This document shows positions 40,368 to 52,998 of a stretch of 64,000 nucleotides of DNA, piece by piece (the first letter of the stretch is position 1; each line of letters starts with the position of its first letter). The stretch is from Alligator mississippiensis (taxonomy: Eukaryota > Chordata > Crocodylia > Alligatoridae). The stretch lies in contig NC_081835.1 of assembly GCF_030867095.1 (NCBI RefSeq), positions 42,639,892 to 42,703,891 on the forward strand, given 5' to 3'. Under the pieces are notes generated by a model. It saw nothing but the letters and a program-made list of their open reading frames with translations. It ran no database searches and was not told the DNA's origin. Both the position numbers and the translations under genes were made by a program.

Positions 40368-42923
40368 GCACAGCTTTAGCCTCTGCTCTGCATCAGTGAG
40401 GTGGAATGCCTGGCACATCTTCCTCCCCTGTGTCCCTCATGCAGCACATTCTGGAAGTAGGACATTGACAGAAAACTTGAATTTCATGTTCTTCCTTATA
40501 CATTTCCCCAGTGAGGACCAGTTTCACACACTGCTATGAAAAAAAAGGTTTTCTTTGGGAGAGTGCCCTTTCTGATCTCCAGCAGCACAGCACCCCCACC
40601 AGAAACCACAGCACTCACCTGGAAGTTAGCTCCTGTACTTGGGTCTCCAGAACTCAGAGTTGCCTTGGGGACTCATGGACCTGGATGTCCTTGACAGTAG
40701 CACTTCAGGGGTTAAATTTCACTAGCACTCTTGAGCAGCCCCAGGGTTGGAGAATGGGTATTAAGAGTAATCCATGAAGGATTGTTAAATACAAATCTCA
40801 GCATACTGCCATTTCCGATCAAATCCCAGCCACATTCCAAGCATCTACTGGGCTAGAAGGAAGTTAATGTGCGTCAGTGAGTCCCATTATTGTTTTGTGA
40901 CAGGACTGATTTTGTTGTGCTTAACTGATTTGGAGGTGCAGATGTTAGCCCCTGGACTTCAGAGCCATCCTGGCCTCTAAGGGTTAAGCCCTGCTTGGGG
41001 AGAGCATTGTGAAACACCTCACCTAAAACCAGAAAAGACCTTACTTCCTCAATTGCCTCTGAACTGAAAACAGCAGCTATCATAAAATATGACTGAGCTG
41101 AATCACTGGTCCCTTATCATGGAGCCAGAAGGAGTTGGAGTCATTGGAAGAGAAAGTCAATAAATGAGTGCTGTCATACTCCAGAGCTGAAGCTGCTACA
41201 AGCACATCTCAGCACCAGAAAGCCCAGAAGGCTCTTATGAAACTCCCTGGGCAGATCTGCAGACCCATTAAAGACTTGGGCAGCTGGGCACTTTGATGAA
41301 CTCCAGGTTTGTGGGAACTCCTGTCTTTAGATGGTGGTAATTTGCTGGTCATATCCATGGGCCCCAGTTGGGATATGATGAACCATTTTTTATACATTCA
41401 AATATCAGGTGAGAAGACCCATCTAAACACTATGGATAGTTTTGTCTTGTTCACCTGGAAAGGAGAGTGCCTTGGCTGGATCCTTCCTGAGTTGTGACAA
41501 GCAATTGCTCCTGTCCCAGAAGAGTACACGTTTACAAGGAAAAGCAGTGCTTGAAACAGTCCATTTACAAATCTCAAGTCAAGTGGGCAAAAATCCTACC
41601 ATGAGCTCATGAAAAGGCTCCTGCTTTTTTCAGTGCCGGAGAAGGCTGTGTTTTCTTAACCAGGGAGGGTAGGGATACTGATGCTGGAGGAGGTACCATC
41701 ACTATGACCACAGCACTATGGTATGGGTGACAGACTGTCCTAGCCTGGTGGTTCTTCAGTGGGGGTCTGTAAATAAGTTGCCAGAGGTTTTCTGATGGTT
41801 GGCAGGTCATGGGAAGCTGACTCCACCTATTCCTTCTCAGCTGTTTCTATATGTGTCCAGGTCCTTCCTTGCAGAGAAGAACCATCCAGTCTATAAAAGC
41901 AGCTGGAAGCCAACTATGGTTACTAGGGGCTGCTGCTACCTAAAGGGAGAAGGAGAGAAAATGAGATCTGCTTTTAGGGGCCAAAGCCACCAGTGAGCTG
42001 AGGCTGCTAGACCTAGTGGGGTAGGAACAAGACAGTAAATGGTGAGGCCAAATTGTGTTGTGTGGATCATCTCAGATGTATTGTTAGCTGGGATCCCCTC
42101 CATCTGCAAAGACATTAGGGGATCATGAATAGGAGAAGAGGAGGGCATATGACAATGGATAGGAGTGAACATCTTTACCAGGATGTGTGGGAAGTGAGGG
42201 GAGAATTTAAGGCTAACAGCAGAGAATGATATTAGCTAAGAAGCTTGGAGGGCTCTAGGATCAGGACCCCTTCCCTGCCAGAAACCCTTTTCTTTCATAC
42301 TTTGTGTCTTTGCAGTTTATGATAAAAGGACAAGGCTTGTTACTCCAGGCTGGGGTATGCGAACATGCTCAGGACAGGGGAGGTTTAACTCTGAGTCAGA
42401 CTAGGAACTGAATAGTCTGAGACCATGAAGGGAGAGGAAAAAGAGAAAAGCAAGGGTGGGGTAGACTGTGTGAGGCTTTCAGCTGTCTGAATTAATACTC
42501 TGCAGCAAAACTTATGGTTCTGCTAGCTGAGCTACGCTTTCTGGAGAGATTAATGTTCCACTGAATATTCATTGCTGGACCTTCCTCCATTTTCCAACTT
42601 TGCCAATCAAATTGCTGTTCCTTCCAGAATTTGGAGGCAGACCCAGCTCCATTGGGCTCACCCTTTGTAGCGGCTGAGCTCAGAAAGGGGTCTCTGGCCA
42701 CATTGAAGTACCTGGTCTATGACCTGATCAAGGACTCCAGATGATGATGCGAGGCCTTATTAAAGATGGCTGCTTGCTGACTGGATGAGTGATAACTCTA
42801 TCTTTTCTACCTTGGTCCTCATACCATCTCATACCATCACATCCGAATGCCTTTTTGTCATGTAATTAGCAAGGCAGCTGCCATGTGTCCTGGGTACTCG
42901 CTTATCTGGTAAGTATGGGGACA
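40368..42923. other. Intergenic, no gene recognised
   Basis: Unique-looking DNA. At about 41744-41800 CCTGGTGGTTCTTCAGTGGG followed by GTCTGTAAATAAGTTGCCAG may be a hAT-end fragment. No coding motifs. Confidence 0.45.
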
Positions 42924-44178
42924 TTCATAGAATCATAGAAGTAGGGTCGGATGGGACCTTGTAGATCTTTGAGTCTGACCCCCTGACTGGGCAGGAGGAT
43001 AACTGGGCTCAAATGACCCCAGCCAGGTAGGCATCAAGCCTCTTCTTAAAGACCCCCAGGGTAGGAGCCAGCACCACTTCCCTTGGGAGTTGGTTCCAGA
43101 TCCTAGCCGCCCTAACAGTGAATTAGTTCTTGCGGATGTCTAATCTAAACCTACTCTCCAACAACGTGTGGCTGTTATTCCTTGTTATCCCGAGGGGTGC
43201 TAGGGGAAACAAGATCTCCCCCAAACCCTTCTGGTCCCCCCTAGTGAGTTTATAGACGGTCACCAGGTCCCCCCTCAGCCTTCTCTTGTGAAGGCTGAAC
43301 AGGTTCAGGTCCCGTAGCCTCTCATTGTAGGGTCTGCCCTGCTGTCCCTGGATCACGCGGGTGGCCCTCCTCTGGACCCTCTCAATGTTGTCCACAACCC
43401 TCTTGAAGTGGGGTGCCCAGAACTGGACACAGTACTCCAGCTGTGGCCTGACCAGTGTCGCGTAGAGGGGGAGGATTACCCCCTTGGCCCTACTTGAGAT
43501 GCATCTGTGGATGCACGATAGGGTCCGGTTAGCCCTGCCTACCGTGACCTCGTATTGTCGGCCCATGTTCATCTTGGAGTCAATAATGACTCCAAGATCC
43601 CTTTCTGCCTCCATGCTCTCAAGAAGGGAGTTTCCCATCTTATAAGTGTGCTGCTGGTTACTACTGCCCAAGTGCAGCACCCTGCACTTGTCAGTATTGA
43701 AACGCATCCTGTTTTTGTTAGCCCACCCCTGCAACCTATCCAGGTCTTGCTGCAGTCTTTCCCTCCCTACTAGTGTGCCCACCTCACCCCAAATTTTGGT
43801 ATCATCAGCAAATTTAAACAGGTTGCTTTTCACCCTGTCGTCCAAATCGCTGATAAAGAAATTGAACAGTGCGGGCCCAAGGACTGAGCCCTGGGGGACT
43901 CTGCTGCCCACTTCCCCCCAGGTCGAATATGATCCATCCACCACCACCCTCTGAGTATGACCCTTCAGGCAATTTGCAATCCATCTGACCATGTAGGCAT
44001 CGATGCCACAGTCGCCTAGTTTTTTAATGAGGATGGGGTGGTCGACAGTGTCAAAGGCCTTGCTGAAGTCCAGAAAGACTACATCTACGGCAACACCTGC
44101 ATCCAATGCTTTTGTGACCTGATCGTAAAAGGCAATCAGGTTGGTCTGACATGACCTGCCCCTAATGAAACCGGCCAC
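42924..44178 (-). mobile_element. CR1 LINE, young 5'-truncated copy
   Basis: The 3' tip starts TTCATAGAATCATAGAAGTA at about 42924 and the copy ends abruptly at about 44178. It is closely similar in sequence to the inner nested copy at 7744-8945. The reading frame is long and open, marking it among the youngest elements in the window. Confidence 0.95.
43123..44178 (-). pseudogene. CR1 ORF2, RT palm to C-terminus
   Basis: A 351-codon open frame: GRSCQTNLIAFYDQVTKALD, DVVFLDFSKAFDTVDH (first catalytic Asp), SRVPQGSVLGPALFNFFISD, KFADDTKIWG (catalytic pair, 43795-43820), [39 protein letters not shown] and RFRLDIRKN. It lacks the endonuclease and the RT fingers because of 5' truncation. The frame ends a few residues early through a stop at 43123. 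Confidence 0.93.
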
Positions 44179-47100
44179 AATTCCAGCTTTGGTGTCTTTC
44201 CAACATCACTTTGGTGTCTTTCACTGATGTCTGTGTTGAGCTGTGTTTCTCTTGCAAACCAGCAGGTGTAGTAGGACTCCATTCTGCACTTGGAGCAGAA
44301 AGGACTTGGTGCTAGGGAGGTAGCAACATCACCGCCTTAGCACAAAGAAAAGAGGCCACCTTGGAATGAATCTCCCCATATAAAACAACTCAAATTGGAA
44401 GGGAAGTTTTATGCTGTAACAGCAAATCTCTAAATAACTAGAACAATCAAACAGCCCTGCAGGACAGCTCAGGGCTGGGAGAGAGTCAATCTGAATAAAA
44501 AACAGGCTTTCTTATCAAATCCCATTATCACCTTCAGGTTGATAAACTCAGCACAGGAGGCCCATGGTTAAAGCCATCAGAATGCTCCACAATGGCAACA
44601 ACCAGTGTGGTGGGGGCCTGTGCCGCACTCCCTTGAAACAAGAGTATTGTGGGCTGGGTGAATTGTAGGGGCTTAAGCACTGTCCTTGACTTGGGATCCT
44701 CGCCAGAAGTGACTGAGCTCCAATATGGAAGCAAGTAGCTAAAATAGCAGCAGCTTCCAAATCCTAAACACACATCTTCACCCTAAACAAACGCTGGGTG
44801 TTGCCCTGAGTGGATGGGTGTGTTTGCAGTCTGAGAAGCAGAGATGGAGCTAAGCATCAGAAGGCAGCTAGATTCAGTGATCTGCCTCCCTGAGAAAAGG
44901 GTGGAGAGTGAACTTCCAGGTGAGGTGCTGGTGGGAAGAGGTTTGGAGCTGTAAGCAGGTCAATTGTGTAGGTGTTTGATTTTGTGTGTGAACAGGACAG
45001 TGGGGTTTTGTACAGCCTTGTAAATGAACAGGGCTGCATCAAAAGAACCTGGCTCCTAACTGAAATCACTGACAGGACCCTGAATTCTGGCAGAGACTTG
45101 GCTCAGAAAGGGGAACAGCATCTTGTTTTTACATTCAACTTTCCACACTTAAAGCTCTTTGCACAGACTCCCCAGTGGAGCCTCCTAACACCATCCATGA
45201 GGCCAAGCCATGCTATCAAAAAGGCAGGAGAGATGGTTCCTGTGACTGCACACAAGGTTGCACCCAGACTTGGAGCCAGATCTCTGGAACTATGCTGGCT
45301 TCAGCAATGGCCCTTTCTGTGTAAAGAGCTGGGTCTGTGTCTAACCAGCCTGCTGCATGTGCAGTCGCAACAGCAGAGTGATGTAGGCACCTTTCTGAAA
45401 ACCTCTCTCGTAAACCTTTATGTGCCTCAGCTTCCCTCTCCATAAAGTGAAGGTTATTACTATTTAGCTACCTCAGTGGAAGGGCGTGTGGGGGCTGAGC
45501 CACTCTTCAGTATCAGGAAGGCATGCAAAGACTCATGGATGGGGAACTCCCAAGGGGCAAACTGGTTGTCCTGATGGTGGCAGACCAGGGTGCTGAGCCC
45601 ACAGGGCTGGGGAGGAGGAAGGACCAAGGGACTTATCCAAAATACCAATGCTGCCTCAGGACTGGACTTCAGAACTCCAGATTCCCAGGCCTATGCTTAG
45701 ACCATGTGGAGCTGTGAGCTCCCAAGGCTCCTAGGGATGATCCAACATTGTGATTCTGCAGAAGTACAGGCTGGAAGGGTTGTCTGGTTTGAAAAAGGTT
45801 TTGGCTTGTGTTTTGCATTAATATATATAAACAACTATTGAGTTTGATCCTTTTTTGTTTTGTTGGAGGTCCTCAGAGACATACATTGTGAGCTGTCCCA
45901 AGTTAATGGAAGGATGGAGGGAGGATGCCAAGTCTTTAACATGGAAGTCCTTTCTCCTAATGTTCATTAGCTGTCAGAGTTCACAGTCCAGAACCACAGG
46001 TTTTTGAACAGTCAGCCTCAAAATCTTGTCTCCTTTCTGTGGCCCCGTTTGCAGTCTCTTGTAGTCTCCTTGTTTCAGTAACTCCTTCTCTGCTCTGTGT
46101 CTCAGTTTTCCTATGCTGTAAAATGGGGATAACACTCAGACTCTTTTTGATCAACAATAAAAAGTTGGAAAAAGGATGCCTTCTCCAGATATTCTTGGGG
46201 TAAAATTCCAAGTCACTGTCAGTAGGACTTGAGCTTCTAAGTCACTTAGACACCAGTTATCCACCCGCTAATCACTGGGGCCCCCTTCCATGCTTGGGTG
46301 CTCAGATGGGCTTTAATATTGCCAGTAGGTGGCACCAAGGAGCACAGGAGCAGACAATGTGTTGTAATCACCTTATCACATGCTGATCTCTCCACACAAA
46401 TACTTACACAGATAAGCAGGAATTTGCTCTGCAGGCTAGGAAGCCCATCCCCAGCCACCCAGGCCAAACACATGCAGAAAGGCGGCCAAATTTGTCTTCA
46501 GGCAACTCCCAGCAAGCCCATATATTTTATCAGATGCATTTAAATGTGGCAGGCAAAAGCAGGTGTTTCTCACCCTGTGAGGGGCTACAAGCAAAGCGAT
46601 CAGATGTTTAACTCCTTCCTGGAATGCAGATGTGTGGGTGAGGCTCATCTAGCCACAGAAGTGCCCCAGTCTTGCTTACACCACCGGCTGCCATTCAGTT
46701 CAGTCACTGATGCCATCAATGGGATGCTCCCACCTGCCTTTCCACACTGCCACAGGGAGGTGGTGTGTGATAAATGGGTGGTGTCCCCCCAGCACAGCCA
46801 TTCGGTTGGGGAGGAGGCCCAGCCAGCCAATGCCTCTTAAAGGACACATGCAGGTATTATGCGAGGACAGTGAGGCCAAGCAGGCAGGGCACTGGACAGG
46901 GAATGTGGAGACCTGTGCTCAGTCCCTAGCTTTGCCCCCAGCAGGATCAAAGCCTCTCTTGCTTTTGCTTAGAGAAGCGCTGCACAAAGCCATGTACCTT
47001 CTGGCCCTGAGCTGCAGCTCCCAGCATATCTCCTGGGCATACTTTGCCTGGTAGCGAGGCTTTAGCTGCCAGTGCTGGCACTCTTCTTGCCCCTCCCTTC

Positions 47101-48164
47101 CCCATGCTTACTGAGGTTCTGCACTTAGAGCATATGTGAAGCTTACTGTGCCCCTGGGCAGGGGATCACAGCCACGAGGACTGTTCCCTCTCACCTAGTG
47201 CCCTGCACAACCTGGAATACAAACCTGCCCACTTGGCTTTTCTTTCTCTCTGCCCTGCAAAAAGGGGATGGGGGAGGGATATAGCTCAACCACCCACCCA
47301 CTTCAGCTGGTGCTTGGAGACCCTGAAACTCCAGGTTGCCAAGGTTACCCACCTGCACTGCTCCCTGGGGTGCAGCACTGTGTACTTGCTAAGCCAGCGC
47401 AATTAGCCAGGTGGAGTGTTCTGGTGTGACTGTACTGCCTTGGGCAAGGGCCATTTCCATGGCAGGCTGTGTCCCCCCATCACTACACCACGGCTCCCGC
47501 CCTTCGCTCCTGGCACGTGTCCTCCACACACGTATGAGGGGATCCGCACTCTGCCTGATCCATCCAGCCCTGTGGAAGACGTGTGTCTACCTCTGCTCCC
47601 TGCTGTGCATCACTCTGAACTCCCCACCTGGGTGGTTAGTGAAGGTGTCTCCACACGTGCAGGGTGCAAAGATCAGGGGTTAGAGGGTACAGAGCTCTGG
47701 GACAGGTCTGTCCTTACTTTGGATGAGACCCCCAGAGAGAAGCTGCAGTTCTGGGTGCTTGCACACTTTAAGATCTCTCTTCCCTAAGGGATCTTGTTAG
47801 CAAATTGGGATTTCCCAGGCAATTCCTCAGCTTCCCTCCTCACCTTTCTTTTGATCTCTTGTCTCTTCCCTTTCCCTGTTGAGCTTGCCCATGGTTTCTG
47901 CAGGTGGAAGCGGCACCAGCCTGCCCTGTCCTGCTGTCTCTGAGATACCTTGAGGAACTCAGACCCAGCACAGGGACAAGGATGTAGCTTCTCTGCAATG
48001 CAGCTGTTGGCCAGTCCTGGTGCTGCAGAGCAGGGAAGGAACAGCCACTGCTCCCCAATCTACAGGCTCACAGCTCACTGCTGTTTGGGCTACAGAGCTG
48101 GTAGGGACACGTGTAGTGTATGTAACTGTATGCATAGATGTATGTGTATGTATGTACAATATAT
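44179..48164. other. Intergenic with small SINE fragments, no gene
   Basis: Small MIR-like pieces: TGCCTCAGCTTCCCTCTCC (about 45422-45465), GGGACTTATCCAAAATACC with an AGACCATG end (about 45628-45705), and GTCTCAGTTTTCCTATGCTG with AAAATGGGGATAA (46098-46133). No coding motif; the frame at 44972-45445 is unrecognised. Confidence 0.5.
46030..46140 (+). repeat. MIR-like SINE 3' fragment
   Basis: TGTCTCAGTTTTCCTATGC followed by TGTAAAATGGGGATAA is the conserved MIR tail. Its 5' part is too diverged to place. Confidence 0.65.
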
Positions 48165-48502
48165 AGATTCTCAACTAAGGTGCCACAACATCCTTTAAAA
48201 GATCCTTTGAAATCCCTTCAAGACGAGGAATCCTTGAGATCCTGTGAGGAGTACAGGAGTATGGGAGTACCACTGTTAGGTGTGCAAACACGATTCACAA
48301 GATAAAACTCAAGAGATTTCAAGTAGGAATCCAGAGTATTAAAAGCATTCTGACCTGCTGTGTCCTTTCTGAGTTATTTGCAACATAAGAATTGCTCCCT
48401 TAATAGTCAAAAATCAAGTGACAACTAAGAGCTGACATTTTCCATGGAGTGCCTTAAGTCTGCTGAGGGGCACCTAGAGTCTAAGAAGGGTTAGAACCAC
48501 TG
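48165..48502. mobile_element. hAT-type MITE, copy 2
   Basis: Runs from AGATTCTCAACTAAGGTGCC to GGGTTAGAACCACTG. The right end is the inverted form of the CAGTGGTTCT terminus of this family. Shares ordered blocks with 29821-30070 and is the more complete of the two. Confidence 0.85.
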
Positions 48503-49546
48503 GTGTAGATGCAGCTGTATGCACATGTAGCGGGCATGGCTGTCATTACATGTGTGTATATGTGCAGATTGTGTGTACAGTGTATAAGTAGCATATTCTG
48601 GTGTATTCTGTGTTCCCAACCAAGCTGAGGCAGGAGCAGGTGTGACCTATTTTTTGCCGCGTTGCTTTGTGTCTCCTTTCTGCAGTCCCAGCCCTTTGTG
48701 TCTCTATTAACACCTCTCCTGGCGCAGAGAACTGCTATTTCCAGGCTAATGTGCTGCTCTGGCATTCCTGAGCAGAAAGGGCCAATCCCAGGTGTGGTGT
48801 AGCCTCCACCATCTCAGACATGACCCCCATTCAGCAGGAGATGCAACAGGTGTTTCCCTTTGCAGCTTCCTTGATGCCGCTTTCCTCTCAGTGCTTTTAA
48901 TTTTCTTCCCCTTCTCCCCAAGGATGCACAATTATTAAACTGGGAGGCAAGTGAATTCCTCTGCAACTCCCTCACCTCTGACTCCCACTCCTGACTGGCT
49001 GGCTGCAGAAGAGCATTATGGGTGATTAGCTCACCATTTGTTGTTCTGGCAGAACAGTCTCTCCCTGCTCTCCTACTCTCGGTTCAGGGTCTGAAGGATA
49101 CTGTCAGGGAAGGGAGGATTTAGAAGGATCTAAAGACTGATTTAGATTGATAGTCCTGGGGATCCAGGCCCTTAAAGATGACTTCCAGACTCCACTGCTG
49201 CCTACTCTCCACCCTGCCAGGGCCTAGGCTAGAGAGCAACCCCAGTTCCACTATGACAGGCTGCGGCTTGCACAGCAGAACAGGAGGAGCAGCAATTGGC
49301 AAACCCCAGGAGAGGAAGGACCAGCCAAGCCCAGGTGCTGCCTCCTAGGAGATGTTCCAGTGACTGTAGCTGGGCCTTTGGGCTTCCTGGAGCAAGCTCC
49401 GTGTTTTACATTGCTCCTTGCCATAGCATCCATAGGCCAGCCTGTTCACTGGGAACCCACAGCCTGGGCTTCCCCTCACTGTCTGGAACTCCAGGAACCC
49501 CTCTCAGTGCTTGGCAAGTCTGGGCAACCCCCCTCAGGCCTGAAAG
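48503..49546. other. Intergenic, no gene recognised
   Basis: Unique-looking DNA. A pyrimidine/AT mix with short repeated phrases but no coding or repeat signature. Confidence 0.45.
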
Positions 49547-49820
49547 CTAGGGACAGAAGTTACACATAAACCAGTTTAAGTCATCAGAAACTGGTTTAAA
49601 CCTGTAACAGAACAGACGTTCAGTGAACATAAAGCAGTTTGAAAATGGTTGAAACTGGTTTAAGATAAACCTAGTCGAATGTAGTATGAGACTTAACTGA
49701 TTTGCGTCAAACCAGTTTATTAAACTTCTGTCCCAGACCCCTTCCTGGTTCAAGTTAAATCTCCAGTCCCCCAGCATCCCAGCATGCTTTCCAGCCCTGG
49801 GCTGGGCTGAGCTGTCTGCT
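49547..49820 (+). mobile_element. DNA-transposon-like repeat, copy 1
   Basis: CTAGGGACAGAAGTTACACA is followed by ACTGGTTTAAACCTGTAAC and TGGTTTAAGATAAACCTAG, matching the reverse complement of 56618-56889 over about 250 bp. The start resembles a hAT-like terminus (CTAGGGGCAGACA in the other copy). Not coding. Confidence 0.7.
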
Positions 49821-51803
49821 CCAGCAAAAAAGTGAGGGCAGTGGGGTGGGGGGAGCCTGGGACTGACCCCCGCCCAGGCAAACCCTGGCTGGGGTCTGAG
49901 GCTAGGACAGAGGGTTAAACTTCCCTTCTCCCAAGTACAGAGCTGCTCTGGCTTGTTAAAAACTTATTGCTGGCTGCGACTGTGGACTATAAATCCCAGA
50001 GGCACCTGGAAACAGTAAGAGGAAGTGGTGAACAACCCTGCAGAGTTCTTCTGATGTGTTTCTGGACTGCAAATCCTACAAACCTCAGGGGCAGCAGGAA
50101 GAGGAAGTGAATACATAGCCCATGTTGGCTCTAGTGTTCCCTAGCTTCTGTACTGAGCCACTGCAGGTATGTGGCTGCATTTCTTGAATCAAAAGTGAAT
50201 GTCTGTCCAGTTGTTTCTCAGTTTGATCTCTGCAATTTAGACTAACCTGCTGACCATGTCTAGATCTCTGATCTATACCCCTGGCAGCACAGGGCAGCCT
50301 CTCACCTCTTCTGGAAGGGGAGGCAGGGACAAAGTGCGAAGACTCAGCCAACAAGGACATCTTACAGACACCTACATTAGAAATAACATAGCTAGACAAG
50401 GAGAGACATACGGTAGTATAACTCAAGGTAGGCAAGCAGGGCACTGGCCTGGCTTGTGGTTTCAGAATGGTGTCCCCCAGGGAGCCTGTGTAGCAGCAGC
50501 ACCTGGATCTCTTGAGTTCCTGAGGGTCAGAACCCCTGTCCCTCAGCATCTCTGCCTAGGGAACCAAAATTATTAGTTAAGCCTCTGGATGAATGGCTAG
50601 ATAGACAGGTAGACAGACAGTCTGATGGATTAAAAATGGATTATAAATCCAAAAGAATAAAAGTGGTGAATAGCACAAGGCTAAGAATAGATACTTACTG
50701 AACCCCATCAGAAACACACCAGCTTGACAAGGGCTCTTCAATTTGCCAGTCCCCCTCCTCCATTGCACCAGCTCAGGGGTGGGTCCAGGGGAGGGGTGCA
50801 GTGGTGCAGTTGTACACACTCCCCTCCCCCTTTGATTCACGATCCACCCAAAGTTTAAAACTGGCAGTGGCAGCAGCATTTCTATTCTGGCAGCAGTGAG
50901 GAAATGGCTTCTTATACCCGATTCCTTCTAAATTCTTCACCCCACAGGTGTTAATGACCATATCTCCTTTTTAATGTTCTTAATGGTCCGCTAGTTAAGC
51001 TATTCTTTCTTCTGTGATTCTGCTGTCTGGTAGCTGCTCCTGGGAACCTAGTTCCTATTTTACAGCCGAGCAGATTTTTTAACTCTAGCTAAAAACATTA
51101 ACTGAGGTGTGGAAACATTAACTCAGGTGAACATTAGCTCAAGTGTAGAAATAACTTTCAGTGAAGCATTGGATGCACTGTCATGAAGCTCAAGGCTGGT
51201 TGATTTTGTGTTATGAATCAGAAAGAGATGTACATTTAATTCTCATGATTACAGGACTAAAGAAACAACTTCTTTAGATTATTTTTGCCTAGTTTGTTGT
51301 GTTTCTTAATACAGTATATGTGATATAGCAAATTAATGTACATTCCAATCAAAGTTATATTTGTTTTGCTTTGATCTTAATTTGAATACTACAGCCCTAG
51401 GTCATTAACATATTAGCAAAGCTTCCAGTCTCTTTTTTACCTGGAGAAAAATATGTTGTTTTATATGTAATGATGCACCAATACCATCTGTAACCCCCCC
51501 TTTCCAAAATCCTAGATCCACCCATGCACCAGCCCTAGGGACTTCCTGGAGGGAATTCCTATTTGAAGTACAGCATATTTTTTAGAAATGCATCTTCTCT
51601 TAATTCAGCAGTTCCTTGTGATGGGGTTCCTTGGTAAGGTATTCCATGGGACTCTGCATCCCAGGAGAACCATGTAAGGCAATGATCCACTTTGAGAGTT
51701 CCCCGTTTGTGCATTGACTTTTTTGCCACAGTGTTGCACTGGGAGCTCATGGTCAGTGCCTTATTCCAAAGTCCTCATCAGAGTCACTGTTCTCAGGATA
51801 GTT
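49821..51803. other. Intergenic, no gene recognised
   Basis: AT-rich in the second half. A GACTGTGGACTATAAATCCC / TTTCTGGACTGCAAATCCTA near-repeat lies at 49978-50075. No gene. Confidence 0.45.
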
Positions 51804-52680
51804 CATAGATCCATAGATTGTAAGGCTGGAAGGGACCTCAGAAGATCATCAGGTCCAGCCCCCTGCACCAGGCAGGCGACCCCAGCAAAGTGACCATTCA
51901 GTCTCCTCTTGAAGATTTCCAGGGTAGGTGATTGCACCACCTCTGGAGGGAGCCTATTGCATAGTCTAGACACTCTAACTGTGAAGTTTTTCCTAATGTT
52001 GAGCCTGAAATGGTCTTCCAGGAGCTTATGGCCATTACTCCTGGTTTTCCCCAAGGGTGCCCTGGTGAACAATTGTTCACTGAGCCCTTGATGTATTCCC
52101 CTGTTGTAGCAGTAAGCTTCCATCACATCCCCTCTCAGTCATCTCTTTTTCAGGCTGAAGAGTCCCATGTCCCTCAGTCTTTCCTCAGATGGCTTGCTGT
52201 GCAAGACTCTGATCATATGGATGGCCCTTCCCTGGACTCTCTAGAGCGTTACCACATCCTTGTTGAAGTGCAGCGCCCAGAACTGGATGCAGTACTCCAG
52301 CTGCAGTCTCACCAGTGCCAAGTAAAGCAGAAGAATCACTTCCCTAGTTTTGCTGGAGGTGCATCGATTGATGTATGCCAGGGTATTATTTGCCCTGTTG
52401 GCTACAGCATCACACTGCCGGCTCATATTCATACTGTGGTCTATTATTACCCCCATTCCCTTTCATTCGTGGTGCTGGTCAGTTTGGCATTGCCAAGCCT
52501 GTAGTTGTAGGTGCGTAGGGGTTTTTTTGTCCTAAGATGGAGCACTTTACATTTCTTAACACTGAATTTCATTTGCTTCTGATCCACCCAACTTGCAAGG
52601 CTGTCTAGGTCCGCCTGTATCTGCAGCCAATCTTCAAGTGTGACCACACTTGCCAATAACTTGGTGTCATGTTCCTATAG
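51804..52680 (-). mobile_element. CR1 LINE, 3' segment of an interrupted copy
   Basis: The 3' tip starts TCATAGATCCATAGATTGTA. ORF2 C-terminal frames (51803-52126, 52241-52456, 52447-52656) read SLDSLASWVDQKQMKFSVKK-type, GVIIDHSMNMSRQC and LVRLQLEYCIQFWALHF. The match stops in CCAATAACTTGGTGTCATG and resumes at about 53000. Confidence 0.88.
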
Positions 52681-52702
52681 CCTGTTGTAGTTTTAATAGA
52701 TT

Positions 52703-52882
52703 TCATAGACATTAGGGCTGGAAGGGACCTTGCAAGATCATTGGGTCCTGCCCCCCGCCAAAAGGGCAGGAAGTCAACTGGGGTCAGATGATTCCAGCAA
52801 GATAATCATCCAAACACTTCTTGAACATGTCCAGAGTAGGTGCTTGCACTATCTCTGGGGGGAGTCTATTCCAGACTCTGAA
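52703..52882 (-). mobile_element. CR1 LINE 3' tip, inserted
   Basis: A short CR1 3' end (TTTCATAGACATTAGGGCTG onward) of the same subfamily as the window-start copy. It is truncated at TATTCCAGACTCTGAA and followed directly by a hAT fragment. Confidence 0.88.
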
Positions 52883-52998
52883 TGGGGGGTGAGGACAGGG
52901 CAGAGGGCAGGGGGCAGGGGGCAGGGCTGGGGCCAGGAGCAGGGGGCAGGGACAGTAGATCCTGGGATGTCCTTTACTTACAAAAAGTGATCTAGACC
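52883..52998. mobile_element. hAT fragment within the CR1 cluster
   Basis: A GGGCAG-rich run and then GTAGATCCTGGGATGTCC, TTTACTTACAAAAAGTGATC. The order and sequence match the last ~110 bp of the hAT element in ERV pro (12740-12855). Confidence 0.75.
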
